Positions 55,065-64,000 of a stretch of DNA of 64,000 nt are shown here, in pieces. The notes under the pieces were generated by a model, which was not told the DNA's origin, ran no database searches, and saw nothing but the letters and a program-made list of their open reading frames with translations. The DNA comes from JBHIYN01 sp041984235. GTDB taxonomy: Bacteria; Pseudomonadota; Gammaproteobacteria; Ga0077536. The stretch covers positions 248,001 through 312,000 of the forward strand of contig JBHIYN010000006.1 in NCBI GenBank assembly GCA_041984235.1. The letters run 5' to 3'. Both the position numbers and the translations under genes were made by a program. Position 1 is the first letter of the stretch; every line of letters starts with the position of its first letter.

Positions 55065-56543
55065 TCAGATCGGCGGCGCGGCGTCACCGCGCGCCGCGGC
55101 CCGTGCGGCGGCCCGTTCGCGCAGCAGCTTGTAGGCGGTGTAGTAGATGTAGATGCTCGACACGTAGCGCACCGGCTCGCGGCTGACCGTCCTGGCCATG
55201 GCAATCTCCACGTTGCCGAACCAGACGTTGGGATCCAGGCCCATGCGCTCGGCCTCGGCGCGCGCGCGGCGTACCTTGGCCGGGCCCGCGTTGTACGCCG
55301 CCCACACCAGCGCCCGCCGATCCCAGTCGCTGATCGCCGCATCGGCGAAGTAGCGATCGCGAAGGAAGGCCTGGTACTTGACCGCCGCGTGGACGTTGTT
55401 CTCGAGCTCGTCGATATCGTCGATGGCAACGTTGGGATCGCGCGCGGTGGCCGGCCGCACCTGCATGATGCCGATGGCGCCGCGCCGGCTCTTCGCGTCG
55501 TGCTCGAGTCCGGACTCGTGGTAGGCCTGCGCCGCCAGGGCGAGGGCGTCGAAGTCGTAACGCTCGCCGTACTCGCGGAAGAGGTCGATGTGGCGCGCAA
55601 GCTTGTCACGCTCGACCCCGACGGTGGCGTCCTCGATCCATTCGGTCGACTCGAAGTAGCGTTCCAATAGCACGTTGCCGACCAGGCTGCCCGCGCGGAC
55701 GCCGCTGGCGAAGTCTTCGAGCGCCGCGGCCAGCTCCGGTGCATCCCGGCGCACCGCCCAGCCGGGCTGCGTGTCCTCCCGCACCACCACCGAGGATTCG
55801 ACCACGAGGTCGGGCATGACGCGCGACCACAGCCGCGCCCTGAAGTCGTCCATCACCGTGTAGTCGACGACGCCGGCATTGACCAGCTCGAGGATGTCCT
55901 CGCCGCGCAGGTGACGGTCAGCCGCGATTACCCGGGCCGGCTCGCGGGTAAGCTGGCGCAGGCGATCGTTCAGCAGCCACAGGTGCTCCTGGTAGCTGCT
56001 GCGATCGAGCACCACGATCTCGCGCGCGGCGAGATCGGCGATCGAGCCGACCGCCGGCGCATCGCGGTGGCGCACGATGACCTCGTTGGCGGCAATCTCC
56101 ATGCCGGAAATGAACGCGACCTGCGTGCGCCGCTGCGGGGTGGCCGCGAGGAAGGCGGCGATTAGGTCGCCGCGACCGGCCAGCAGTGCGGGGATCGCCT
56201 CGCGCAGGGCAACCGGCACGTACTGCACCCGGATGCGATCCGCCTCGGCGCGCACGCCCCGGTTGAGGAACGCTTCCAGTGCGTCGAGGTACTCGGCCTG
56301 GATGCCACGGATGGCGCCGTCGGCGACGAAGAAACCGGTGCGGCTCGGCACCACCAGCGCGCGCAGCACGCCGCGCTCGCGCAGTGCCGGCAGGTCGCCG
56401 CTGAAGTGTTCCAGCGTCGGCGGCGCGATGCCGAAGGCGTCCTCGACGCCGGCGTCCAGCGACGGCGTCGCACGCTCGCCGTCGCCGCAGGCGGCCACCA
56501 GCAGCGCGAACGCGAGCAACGGAAGATAACGGTGCGACCTCAT
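55065..56543 (-). CDS. MltF-like lytic transglycosylase, second copy (lipoprotein)
   Basis: A 492-residue lipoprotein (lipobox LVAAC near residue 19). A periplasmic solute-binding-like domain (RTGFFVADGAIRGIQAEYLDALEAFL) is followed by an SLT domain with the catalytic Glu in AQAYHESGLEHDA and GAIGIMQVRPATA. The start at 56543 overlaps the ZIP gene stop by four bases. It is diverged from the copy at 36.7-38.1 kb. Confidence 0.88.
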   Translation of the reverse strand: MRSHRYLPLLAFALLVAACGDGERATPSLDAGVEDAFGIAPPTLEHFSGDLPALRERGVLRALVVPSRTGFFVADGAIRGIQAEYLDALEAFLNRGVRAEADRIRVQYVPVALREAIPALLAGRGDLIAAFLAATPQRRTQVAFISGMEIAANEVIVRHRDAPAVGSIADLAAREIVVLDRSSYQEHLWLLNDRLRQLTREPARVIAADRHLRGEDILELVNAGVVDYTVMDDFRARLWSRVMPDLVVESSVVVREDTQPGWAVRRDAPELAAALEDFASGVRAGSLVGNVLLERYFESTEWIEDATVGVERDKLARHIDLFREYGERYDFDALALAAQAYHESGLEHDAKSRRGAIGIMQVRPATARDPNVAIDDIDELENNVHAAVKYQAFLRDRYFADAAISDWDRRALVWAAYNAGPAKVRRARAEAERMGLDPNVWFGNVEIAMARTVSREPVRYVSSIYIYYTAYKLLRERAAARAAARGDAAPPI

Positions 56544-57328
56544 CCGAGCGTTGCGTCCAGGTACATCATGCACACGAAACCGATCAGCAGGCTGGCCGTG
56601 GCCAGGTTCTCGAAACCGCGGCGGTGGGTTTCCGGGATGATCTCGTCACTGATGATGAACAGCATCGCGCCGGCGGCGAACGCGAGCATCCATGGCATCA
56701 GCGGCCCGGCGACGGACACCGCCACGCTGCCGAACAGCCCGCCGACCGGCTCGGCCAGGCCGCTCAGGAAGGCGACGCCGAACGCGCGCAGACGATCGTA
56801 GCCGACGGCCAGCAGCGAGACCGCCACCGCCAGCCCCTCGGGCATGTTCTGGATGCCGATACCAATGGCGAGCGCACGCCCGTTCTCGACGTCGCCGCCG
56901 GCGAAGCCGACGCCGACCGCCATGCCCTCGGGGAAGTTGTGCAGCGTGATCGCGATCACGAACAGCCAGATGCGCGCCAGCGCGTCGGTGTCCGGTCCCT
57001 CGCGGCCGGCCAGGAAGTGTTCGTGCGGGGCGTAGCGATGCAGCGCGAACAGCGCCAGCGCGCCGCTCAGGAAACCGAAGATGACGATGGCCACGGCGCG
57101 CTCGTCGCTGCCGAAACGCAGGCTGCCGTACTCGATGGCCGGCAACAGCAAGGAGAAGAACGAGGCCGCCAGCATGATGCCGGCGGCGAAGCTCAGCAGC
57201 CCGTCCTCCAGCCGCGGCGACAGCGTGCGCAGGGCGAACACGCCAAGCGCGCCGATCCCGGTGCACAGTCCGGCGAGCAGGCTGCCGACGAAGCCGTAGG
57301 TGACGATGTCCGCGCCGCTCACCGGCAC
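56540..57328 (-). CDS. ZIP-family metal transporter
   Basis: A 262-residue membrane protein with about eight helices. The metal path motif HNFPEG in helix 4 and QNMPEG in helix 5 are characteristic of ZIP zinc/iron importers. The start is GTG at 57328. It is coupled by an ATGA overlap to the MltF-like gene downstream. Metal specificity is not visible. Confidence 0.92.
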   Translation of the reverse strand: MPVSGADIVTYGFVGSLLAGLCTGIGALGVFALRTLSPRLEDGLLSFAAGIMLAASFFSLLLPAIEYGSLRFGSDERAVAIVIFGFLSGALALFALHRYAPHEHFLAGREGPDTDALARIWLFVIAITLHNFPEGMAVGVGFAGGDVENGRALAIGIGIQNMPEGLAVAVSLLAVGYDRLRAFGVAFLSGLAEPVGGLFGSVAVSVAGPLMPWMLAFAAGAMLFIISDEIIPETHRRGFENLATASLLIGFVCMMYLDATLG

Positions 57329-57439
57329 ACACCAACGTGCCGCCGGCAGGCGCGTTCGGGTTCATGTTCGCGTCGGTCGGGCATCGGCATCACCAGCATA
57401 GCGCAGGCCGCGCGATGAACGCGGTTCCGCTCGCCCGGT

Positions 57440-59230
57440 TTACGTGCCGCGGGCGAGAACGGTTTCCAGTGCGTGCCTGAGCTGCGCCTGCGGCTGGCCG
57501 TGCGCGCCGACGCTGCGCCAGGCGACGTGGTTGTCGGGGCGGACCAGCACGGCGCCGTCGTCGCCAATGTCGCGCACCTCGGCCCAGCGTCCGTCGCTGT
57601 CGGCATAATCCAGCCCGTCGCCGATGGCGGCACAGACCAGTTCCACACCGAGGGCTTCCGCAACCTCGCCCGCCGCTGCCCGCCACGCAGCACCGTCACG
57701 TCCGGTGACGAGCACGAAAGCGGCGTCGGCGCCGGCGAGGTCGTGGGTCGAGCGGCGCACGCCGTCGCGCTCGATCCAGGCATGCGGCAGGCGATGGCCG
57801 GGGCGCGTGGTGGGCTGGTACTCGCCGCCCATGGGATCCGGCACCGGCGCCGGCGTGCCGTCGCCGACCACGGCGCCTTCGTGGTAGACGAAACCGATCT
57901 CGAGATCGTGAGCCTGGAACTCGGTGCGCTGGGTCTCGATGACCTCGGCCGCACGCGCGCGCCGGGTCGCACCCATCGGCGTATCGGCGAAGTAGGCCTC
58001 GAACGTCGCACGCCGCGCCTCTGGCGGCATCACCGGACTGAAGCCCATGCCGGCGTCCAGCACGGAGTGATTGAGCGCGGTAAACATGGCCCAGTCGACG
58101 TTGCGGGCACCGATCGGCTGGCGCTCGGCCTGGTAGCTGTCGAGCAGCGCCGGGCCGGCGTCGCCGCGGATCACGGCGGCGAGCTTCCAGGCCAGGTTGT
58201 GCGCGTCCTGCACCGCGGTGTTGAGGCCGAGCCCGGTGGTCGGCGGATGGCGATGGGCGGCGTCTCCGGCGAGGAAGATGCGCCCGTCCTGGTAGCGTTC
58301 TGCAAGCACCGCCTCCAGCACCCAGTTGCTGACCTTGTGCACCTCGAGATCGAGATCCGGCAGCTTGAGCAGCTCGCGCAGGTGCGGAACCACGGTCTGC
58401 TCGTCGAAGGCCTCGGGGTCGTCCGGGCCGAAGTTGAAATGCACCACCCATTCCTCGGACTGGCGCCCCCAGGTCGGCCCCATCGGCACCATCGCGCCGC
58501 TGCCGAAGGTGCCCTCGCGATCGGGGTTGATGAACCAGTTGATGAGGCAGGCCTCGTCCCACCACGCGGAGAGATCCGCGCTGATGTGCGAGCTGACGAT
58601 GCGCGCGATGTTGCGCACCCCGTGCATGGCGATGCCGAGTGCCGGCCCCACCGTCTTGCCGCCGTCGGCCGCCACCACGTAGGCGGCGCGCACGGTAAAC
58701 GACTGACCGCTGTCGAGATCGGTGATGGTGGCCGTGACACCCTCGGCATCCTGCGCCAGCGCGGTCAGCTCGTGGCCGAAGCGCACCCGGCCCGGGCCGC
58801 GTTCCTCGGCATGGCGCCGCAACAGGGGCTCGAGGCGAATCTGCGGATAGTTGGTCGACGGGCAGGCGCTGTCGCGCGTGTAGACGGGCGCGACCTTGCC
58901 GCCGCCGAAGGCGTCGATCTCGTAGAAGGTCAGCGCGTCCAGCGGCTCGTCACCGCCCAGCGTGGTACGCCAGCGCACCTTCGACATGTTTTCCATCGGC
59001 GTGCCGACGGCGTAGATCGAATCGGCCACGCCGTGCTGGCGGAACACCTCCATCGTGCGCTGGTTGAGGTAATGCGCCTTGGGCAGGATGGAGGTGCTGG
59101 CATGGCGCTCGACGAGCAGGTGCTCGATGCCGAAATCGGACAGCAGGATGGAAGCGGTCAGGCCGCAGCCGCCGCCGCCGACGATGAGCACGGGGACTTC
59201 GATGTCCGCCGGGGAACCTGGTTCAGTCAC
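57440..59230 (-). CDS. FAD-dependent aromatic-ring hydroxylase (phenol hydroxylase/TfdB/MhpA-type)
   Basis: A 596-residue single-component flavin monooxygenase. The N-terminal FAD motif is VLIVGGGGCGLTAS, the DG motif VVAADGGKTVG and the GD motif IFLAGDAAHRHPP. The C-terminal third is thioredoxin-like, as in phenol hydroxylases. GTG at 59230, preceded by GGAGAT, is the best start (a TTG lies 18 bases upstream). It is next to a VOC dioxygenase and divergent TetR, a small inducible aromatic pathway. Confidence 0.9.
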   Translation of the reverse strand: MTEPGSPADIEVPVLIVGGGGCGLTASILLSDFGIEHLLVERHASTSILPKAHYLNQRTMEVFRQHGVADSIYAVGTPMENMSKVRWRTTLGGDEPLDALTFYEIDAFGGGKVAPVYTRDSACPSTNYPQIRLEPLLRRHAEERGPGRVRFGHELTALAQDAEGVTATITDLDSGQSFTVRAAYVVAADGGKTVGPALGIAMHGVRNIARIVSSHISADLSAWWDEACLINWFINPDREGTFGSGAMVPMGPTWGRQSEEWVVHFNFGPDDPEAFDEQTVVPHLRELLKLPDLDLEVHKVSNWVLEAVLAERYQDGRIFLAGDAAHRHPPTTGLGLNTAVQDAHNLAWKLAAVIRGDAGPALLDSYQAERQPIGARNVDWAMFTALNHSVLDAGMGFSPVMPPEARRATFEAYFADTPMGATRRARAAEVIETQRTEFQAHDLEIGFVYHEGAVVGDGTPAPVPDPMGGEYQPTTRPGHRLPHAWIERDGVRRSTHDLAGADAAFVLVTGRDGAAWRAAAGEVAEALGVELVCAAIGDGLDYADSDGRWAEVRDIGDDGAVLVRPDNHVAWRSVGAHGQPQAQLRHALETVLARGT

Positions 59231-59345
59231 GGGGGATCTCCACTTCAAGGGTTCGCCGCGCCGGGCGCGCGCGGGAGCGCGGCTACGATCGCAGCGACGC
59301 GGAACGCTTCACCGCCACGTTCGCGGCACGCGCACGGTCACGGCT

Positions 59346-59924
59346 TCATCCGGCCTGCGCGAAGAGCTCCATCGCATGCGGCATGGGTGGGCCGTCCAGC
59401 GCCCAGGCGCGCGTGGTCAGGGTCGCCGCGGGCACGCCGGACGCGAAGGCATCCGCCATGCGCTGCGGGTCGTACACGGGGCCGATCGGATCGCGCGCGA
59501 ACTCCTCGCCCATCATGTAGGCGGTCGCGTCCTCGGCGGAGGCGAAGTTGTCGATCTGCAGCTCGACGAACTGCCCGTCCGGGTCGCGGTAGTAGAGCGA
59601 GGTGGTGACGCCATGCTGGATCGGCACCTGCGGCTCGATGCCGCGCGCCTTGAGCGCGGTGTAGTGCGCCAGCAGCGCGCCGAGATCGGGATAGGTGAAG
59701 GCGGTGTGCATGAGGCCGACGCTGTTCGGCGCACGCGGCGCGAACTCGCCCTCGGGCATGCTGACGAAGGCGATGCGATGGTGCTCCTCGTCGAAGGTGA
59801 TGAAGCACAGCATCGGATTCTCGTAGACGACGTGCGCGCCGAGCACGGTGCAGTACCAGTCGCGCATCTCGGCGAGGCGGTTGGTCTGCAGGACGGCGTG
59901 AGCGAACCTCGGTGTAACGGACAT
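59346..59924 (-). CDS. VOC-family extradiol dioxygenase-like protein
   Basis: A 192-residue single-module vicinal-oxygen-chelate protein. Probable metal ligands are His in FAHAVLQ, His in GLMHTAF and Glu in FVELQID. It could cleave the catechol made by the adjacent hydroxylase. The ATG at 59924 is preferred to the ATG-like codon 24 bases upstream because the domain starts there. Confidence 0.87.
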   Translation of the reverse strand: MSVTPRFAHAVLQTNRLAEMRDWYCTVLGAHVVYENPMLCFITFDEEHHRIAFVSMPEGEFAPRAPNSVGLMHTAFTYPDLGALLAHYTALKARGIEPQVPIQHGVTTSLYYRDPDGQFVELQIDNFASAEDATAYMMGEEFARDPIGPVYDPQRMADAFASGVPAATLTTRAWALDGPPMPHAMELFAQAG

Positions 59925-60011
59925 GGCGGACTCTCCCCTGGTGATCACGCGCGGCTGCGCGCAGGCGGCGGCCGCGTGCCTCGCGCCCGCCCCGGAGGGC
60001 AGCCTAACCGT

Positions 60012-60034
60012 TTCATTGATTCTGAGTCAATGAA
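60012..60034. promoter_or_regulatory. Candidate TetR operator
   Basis: Inverted repeat TTCATTGA-N7-TCAATGAA in the short gap between the divergent VOC and TetR genes, an AT-rich island in a GC-rich region. The size (23 bases) and position fit a TetR operator. Confidence 0.6.
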
Positions 60035-60110
60035 CGTGTAGAACGGTCGCCAGCGCCGGCTGCCCGAGTACCCGGCGTCGCCTGTTTCCCGCCGCCGAGA
60101 CCCCGACCCG

Positions 60111-60773
60111 ATGAGCAGCACCCGCGCTCCCGCGACCCGCCGCAAGGCGCAGGCCGAAGCGACCCGCCAACGCCTGCTGGCCGCGGCCATCGCGGCCTTC
60201 ACCACCCGCCCCTACGACGCGGTCGCGATGGGCGACATCGCCGATGCCGCCGGCACCGCGCACGGCCTGCCCTTCCATTACTTCGGCTCCAAGCGCGGCC
60301 TCTACCTGGCCGCCATGCACGAAGCCGCCGACCGTCTCGAAGCGAGCCACCAGGTGGCGGAGCACGGCACGCCGCGCGAGCGCGTGCGGGCCATGCTGCT
60401 GGCGCACTTCCGCTTCATGCGCGCGAATCCGGATCTGGCCGGCGCCCTGCTGCGCGGCGGGATCGGCGCGGATCCGCAGGCGTGGCGCATGTTCGAGGCC
60501 AAGCGCCACGACTCCATCCGCTGGATGTGCGCGCTGCTGGGGCTGGACCCCGAGCGCCGTGCCGTGAGCATGATGCTGCGCGCGCTGGTCGGCGCCATCG
60601 ACGAGGCTACCGTGCAATGGCTGGCGCACGACGGCGACACGCCGCTGGAAGGCCTGGTCGAAGCGTTGCTCGACCTGCTGGCGAGTGCCGTGGGGAGCAT
60701 CCGCCACCTCGACCCGGCGACACCCGTGAGTGACGCGGTGACGCGCCTGCAGCGACCCTCCGGCACGCCTTGA
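60111..60773 (+). CDS. TetR-family transcriptional regulator
   Basis: A 220-residue repressor with the HTH at about residues 38-62 (VAMGDIADAAGTAHGLPFHYFGSKRGLY). The rest is a helical ligand domain. It is divergent from the VOC/hydroxylase genes and probably controls them through the palindrome in between. Confidence 0.93.
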   Translation: MSSTRAPATRRKAQAEATRQRLLAAAIAAFTTRPYDAVAMGDIADAAGTAHGLPFHYFGSKRGLYLAAMHEAADRLEASHQVAEHGTPRERVRAMLLAHFRFMRANPDLAGALLRGGIGADPQAWRMFEAKRHDSIRWMCALLGLDPERRAVSMMLRALVGAIDEATVQWLAHDGDTPLEGLVEALLDLLASAVGSIRHLDPATPVSDAVTRLQRPSGTP

Positions 60774-60914
60774 TCGCCGCGGCGGCACGCGCCCGCCAAG
60801 CGTGCGCGGCGATGACGGCCGGGCGTGATCCGGCTATGTTGTCGGCATGTTTCGAACCGCAGCAACACACGCATCGCCCGTCGCACTCCCGGCCGTTCCC
60901 GGCCCGCGCCGGCG

Positions 60915-61838
60915 ATGAGTGACGATCACGGTCACGTCCACCTGGGTGACCTGCACGGCCGCCGCCTGTGGCTGGCCGTCGCCGTCAACCTGGTCCTGAC
61001 GGCGGTGCAGATCGTCGGCGGCCTGTTCGCCGGCAGCCTCGCCCTCATCGCCGATGCCCTGCACAACCTGAGCGATGCCGGCGCGTTGCTGCTCGCGCTG
61101 GTGGCGCGCCGTATCGCGCGACGCCCGGCGGACAACCGCATGACCTACGGCTACGGCCGCGCCGAAGTCATCGCGGCGACGATCAATTTCACCATGCTGA
61201 TCGTGATCGGCGCATTCCTCGTCTTCGAGGCGATCTCCCACGCCATCGACCCGCCACCCGTCGCCGGCTGGGTCGTGGTCATCGTCGCCTCGGTCGCGCT
61301 GGTGGTCGATCTCGCCACGGTCTGGCTCACCTACGCGGGCGCGAAGGACAGCATGAACGTGCGTGCCGCCTTCCTGCACAACGCCGCCGACGCCATCGCC
61401 TCGCTCGGCGTCATCATCGCCGGTACCGTCATCATCCTCTACGACTGGCGCCTCGCCGATCCGATTATGACGCTGCTGATCGCGGCGTATGTCCTCTACC
61501 ACGGCGTCACCGAGATCCGCGGCGCCATCCGCATCCTCATGACCGGTGCTCCCGCCAGCATCGACGTCGCCGAGACCATCCGCGCGATGGAGGCGGTGGA
61601 TGGCGTGGAGTCCGTGCACCACGTGCACGTGTGGACCATCGACGAACACCGGCATTCGCTGGAAGCACACGTGGTGACGGCGGCCGAGTCAGGGCCGCCG
61701 GCGGAGGCACTGAAGGCGGCGATCAAGGGGCTGCTGAGGGAGCGGTTCGGGATCGGGCATTCGACGCTGGAGCTGGAGTATCCGGTTGGACACGAGGGAC
61801 GTACGCATGGTTCGGTGCGCCACAAAAAAGGCGCCTAG
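60915..61838 (+). CDS. Cation diffusion facilitator (CDF) metal exporter
   Basis: A 307-residue Zn/Co/Cd exporter with six helices. The metal sites are HNLSD in helix 2 and HNAAD in helix 5. The N-terminus is His-rich (DDHGHVHLGDLHG), and the C-terminal metallochaperone-like domain (VHHVHVWTIDEHRHSLEAHV) is complete. The start at 60915 opens the His-rich segment. Its 3' end abuts the second lower-GC region. Confidence 0.93.
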   Translation: MSDDHGHVHLGDLHGRRLWLAVAVNLVLTAVQIVGGLFAGSLALIADALHNLSDAGALLLALVARRIARRPADNRMTYGYGRAEVIAATINFTMLIVIGAFLVFEAISHAIDPPPVAGWVVVIVASVALVVDLATVWLTYAGAKDSMNVRAAFLHNAADAIASLGVIIAGTVIILYDWRLADPIMTLLIAAYVLYHGVTEIRGAIRILMTGAPASIDVAETIRAMEAVDGVESVHHVHVWTIDEHRHSLEAHVVTAAESGPPAEALKAAIKGLLRERFGIGHSTLELEYPVGHEGRTHGSVRHKKGA

Positions 61839-61920
61839 TCGAAACCCAATCAAGTTACGGAAGGCCCAAGCAGTGGCCGAACTTCAGCTACGTCTGAAAT
61901 CGCTCGGATACATCAACCAG

Positions 61921-63996
61921 TCAACGCACAGCGTCTCCGACGAATACTACCGCCTGCTCGAGTTCTTCAGCCGACCGAGACAATCCTCGCGCCGTTTCGA
62001 GCAGCAGCCCCCCGACGATTCTGCCAACTACCGCGGCCGCAGTTTCGCGGTTAGCGATGGCGCGTTGCAAATCTGCGAGCTTTCTGTCGCGCTCGTCACG
62101 CGCACTTTGTAATGCCTTCGCGCGCTCTTCCGCCTCGTTGTTATCCAAGTTGTCACTCACCTCGCTTTCGACCGTCGTTACGGCCTCCGTCGCGGAAGCA
62201 GCCGCAAGTCTTTCGTCGGTTAGCTCAAGACTCTGTAAGGCAACCTTCGAAGAAACCGCAAATGCCCGGAGCTCACGCAAAGCGGCGAACGTCCGGTCAA
62301 TAATGACGTCACTGCGTTTATGCAACGCTTCATTGCCCTCCATATCGTTCTCCGAAGCATCTTCCGCTGCGGTCGGCAATTCGTCCTCCGCTAGTTTGCT
62401 TAAAGCCGAATCGACATAATGGGTCTGTAATCTGCTCGAATACTCGCGGATCATCTTCTCTTTCTCCGCATTTCTCTCGTCATCGGTCGTTCCCGAATAA
62501 CTCAGCAAACTTTCCCAACTCGATTTAATCGTGTTCTGGAGGTTCTCGCTGCCGATCGTAGCCCTCAGGCTGAGAAAGCGTTTTCTCAGGTCCGTTTCGA
62601 ATCCCTCCAAATACCTGAGATAAACGCGTCGCAATCCCGGCGTTCCCGACACCGCCCCTTCCGTTCTAAGCTGCTCCAGCTCCATGAGTTGCGATTTGTT
62701 TGCGTCTCCGGAATCTGCGGCCCTTTGCAAATCGAGGCGACGTAGGAGATTCACATCCAGGTTCGCACCTGTAGTAAACATGGCCAGTTGTTGAGCTGAT
62801 TTAATTATTGGATCGACATCGGTGGAAAATGCCTTCACGTACCAGTTCCCGATATCGTCTTTGACGATCGCGTAATTTGTTTTTCCGGCACCCGAGACGC
62901 GGACGCTGTTTATGTTTTGCCAGAATTGCTTGTCAAAGTTAGTGCGAATACCATCCAAAACTCGCTGACGACGTTCTTCCTTTGAGTCAAATAGGGGGAT
63001 GGAGGGCTCAAAAGAGCGGAATCCGTGCTCTTGCAGATGATTTTTCCAAACTAAACCGGGATCCTCCTGAAGCGAGGTGCTGGCAAACACGCTGCGGAGG
63101 TAAGAACTCGACGGGCGGATGAAAGCCATACCTGATCGTTGGTCGTAGGCCAGCTTTAACGCTTCCTGAATCTGCGCGGCGCGGCCATTCCCCCCCCCCT
63201 CCTTCGTTGCTTGGATATGCTCGTAGCGAAGGAGCGCAATGAGATCGTCCAGAACATCGAGCTGTGTTTCTGAGGTACCCGGTTCGGTGTTACCACCCAC
63301 CGATACTGGTGCTGTGGTCGGCGGATTTCGCTTCTCGAGTACTGCGAGCGCATCTACAAGTTTTGCTTTGAGTTCCTCATATGCAAGCCGTTCTCCTTCC
63401 GACGCGCCGTCTGCAGGGCGCTCGCCTAAATGCTCGGCGATAACGCTCTTCAGTACATCGAAGGTGGCTTTCGCGTCATCTCCGTGTCCCTCCTTCTCGG
63501 CGCGCTCAATTACTACCCGCCTGATCGCCCCGAGCCCCGCGACAGCATGGTCTACCTGAATCTTTCGAGCTTTGAGCTCTGCGAGTTTCTCCTGAGCCTT
63601 CGTCGCACTCTCCTTTGCCGCATCCACCTTCTCCTGAAGACTCCCAATTTCGGATGAATCGGCGATCTCTGACCTTGCTTGTTCCCATGCTCGGCGGGAC
63701 GCCTCCACACGCTCACGCTCCGCTTCGAAATGCTCCGTTATGATCTCTCTAACAGCGTTAAGTGCTTTGGCTCTATCCGACGATCCCACTCGCGACAGTG
63801 CAGGCCCAAGTTGTGCGGGGAGGGAGCTGAAGTATTCATACGCACACTTTATTCGGATTTGACGTGGAGCATCATCGTCTTCTGGAGCACCTATTTCGCC
63901 GCACGCGAACTTAGGTGCTGTCCGAACGCGCGTCTCCAGCCAATCCTCTAGTTCCTTGACGACACCGTTCCCATCTACCTGCCCCTGTTTACTCAA
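61921..63996 (-). CDS. Large coiled-coil protein of unknown function (possibly partial at right edge)
   Basis: A 691-residue protein if TTG at 63994-63996 is the start, though the frame is open to the edge. A long coiled coil occupies about residues 90-240 (LQEKVDAAKESATKAQEKLAELKARK). A globular middle (AFIRPSSSYLRSVFAS) is followed by a second helical region and a C-terminal coiled coil. No Walker or nuclease motif is seen. Codon use is less GC-biased than the CDF gene next door. The coding strand has a G10 tract at 63190-63199. It may start another acquired region; the role is unknown. Confidence 0.65.
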   Translation of the reverse strand: MSKQGQVDGNGVVKELEDWLETRVRTAPKFACGEIGAPEDDDAPRQIRIKCAYEYFSSLPAQLGPALSRVGSSDRAKALNAVREIITEHFEAERERVEASRRAWEQARSEIADSSEIGSLQEKVDAAKESATKAQEKLAELKARKIQVDHAVAGLGAIRRVVIERAEKEGHGDDAKATFDVLKSVIAEHLGERPADGASEGERLAYEELKAKLVDALAVLEKRNPPTTAPVSVGGNTEPGTSETQLDVLDDLIALLRYEHIQATKEGGGNGRAAQIQEALKLAYDQRSGMAFIRPSSSYLRSVFASTSLQEDPGLVWKNHLQEHGFRSFEPSIPLFDSKEERRQRVLDGIRTNFDKQFWQNINSVRVSGAGKTNYAIVKDDIGNWYVKAFSTDVDPIIKSAQQLAMFTTGANLDVNLLRRLDLQRAADSGDANKSQLMELEQLRTEGAVSGTPGLRRVYLRYLEGFETDLRKRFLSLRATIGSENLQNTIKSSWESLLSYSGTTDDERNAEKEKMIREYSSRLQTHYVDSALSKLAEDELPTAAEDASENDMEGNEALHKRSDVIIDRTFAALRELRAFAVSSKVALQSLELTDERLAAASATEAVTTVESEVSDNLDNNEAEERAKALQSARDERDRKLADLQRAIANRETAAAVVGRIVGGLLLETARGLSRSAEELEQAVVFVGDAVR
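63190..63199 (-). repeat. G10 homopolymer within the coiled-coil gene
   Basis: Ten consecutive C on the plus strand (G on the coding strand) encode the end of Glu plus three Gly in the sequence KEGGGNGR. Such tracts can slip by one base and switch the downstream frame on and off. Confidence 0.8.
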
Positions 63997-64000
63997 AATT

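Noticed and set aside
1..64000. CRISPR arrays, rRNA genes, prophage structural genes
   Set aside because: No regularly spaced repeats, no rRNA-like sequence and no phage structural or integrase gene were found on either strand.

Overview
The window is a GC-rich bacterial chromosome segment, most likely from a gammaproteobacterium that degrades aromatic, steroid or terpenoid compounds. I base this on high third-position GC, outer-membrane proteins, TonB-dependent uptake, a class I PHA synthase, YhbY and YidD. Genus cannot be given by eye. Two stretches stand out as less GC-rich and probably acquired: about 18.3-32.3 kb and from about 61.85 kb to the right edge.

Layout. 1-5.3 kb: two related PAS histidine kinases facing each other, then an outer-membrane barrel. 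5.4-8.6 kb: a small secreted protein, a cytochrome P460 and an AhpD-like protein, divergent from an AraC regulator followed by a spermidine-synthase-like protein. 8.8-18.3 kb: an oxidative catabolic region with a Baeyer-Villiger monooxygenase, a LysR regulator divergent from an extradiol dioxygenase / alpha-beta hydrolase / HsaA-like monooxygenase operon, a carotenoid-cleavage-type oxygenase and an FAD/NAD(P) protein.

18.3-32.4 kb: a defence-type island lying at the 3' end of tRNA-Ser(CGA). It carries a broken IS3-type element at its left edge, a NERD-nuclease plus superfamily 1 helicase, a 1805-residue DEAD-box helicase with a DUF1998-type C-terminus (DruE-like), a 1011-residue unknown protein, a Mig-type mismatch glycosylase, and a C5-cytosine DNA methyltransferase. 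The three leftmost genes are translationally coupled by 4-base overlaps. The set resembles Druantia type II but is not a textbook copy, and is the best candidate for an undescribed system here.

32.6-47.3 kb: alpha-glucoside genes (a beta-phosphoglucomutase/trehalose-phosphatase fusion and a GH65 phosphorylase), an MltF-like transglycosylase, a Sel1-repeat protein, an HDOD protein, PHA synthase, dihydrolipoyl dehydrogenase, YhbY, a membrane C13 (legumain-like) peptidase, an SRPBCC protein, a CHCC zinc finger, YidD and a Nudix hydrolase. 47.4-51.1 kb: an iron-uptake pair (TonB receptor and PepSY membrane protein) behind a Fur-like box. 51.2-57.3 kb: a single-chain acyl-CoA carboxylase, a SnoaL-like protein, a second MltF-like protein and a ZIP metal transporter. 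57.4-61.8 kb: a flavin aromatic hydroxylase, a VOC dioxygenase, a divergent TetR regulator and a CDF metal exporter. 61.9-64 kb: a long coiled-coil protein with an internal G10 tract.
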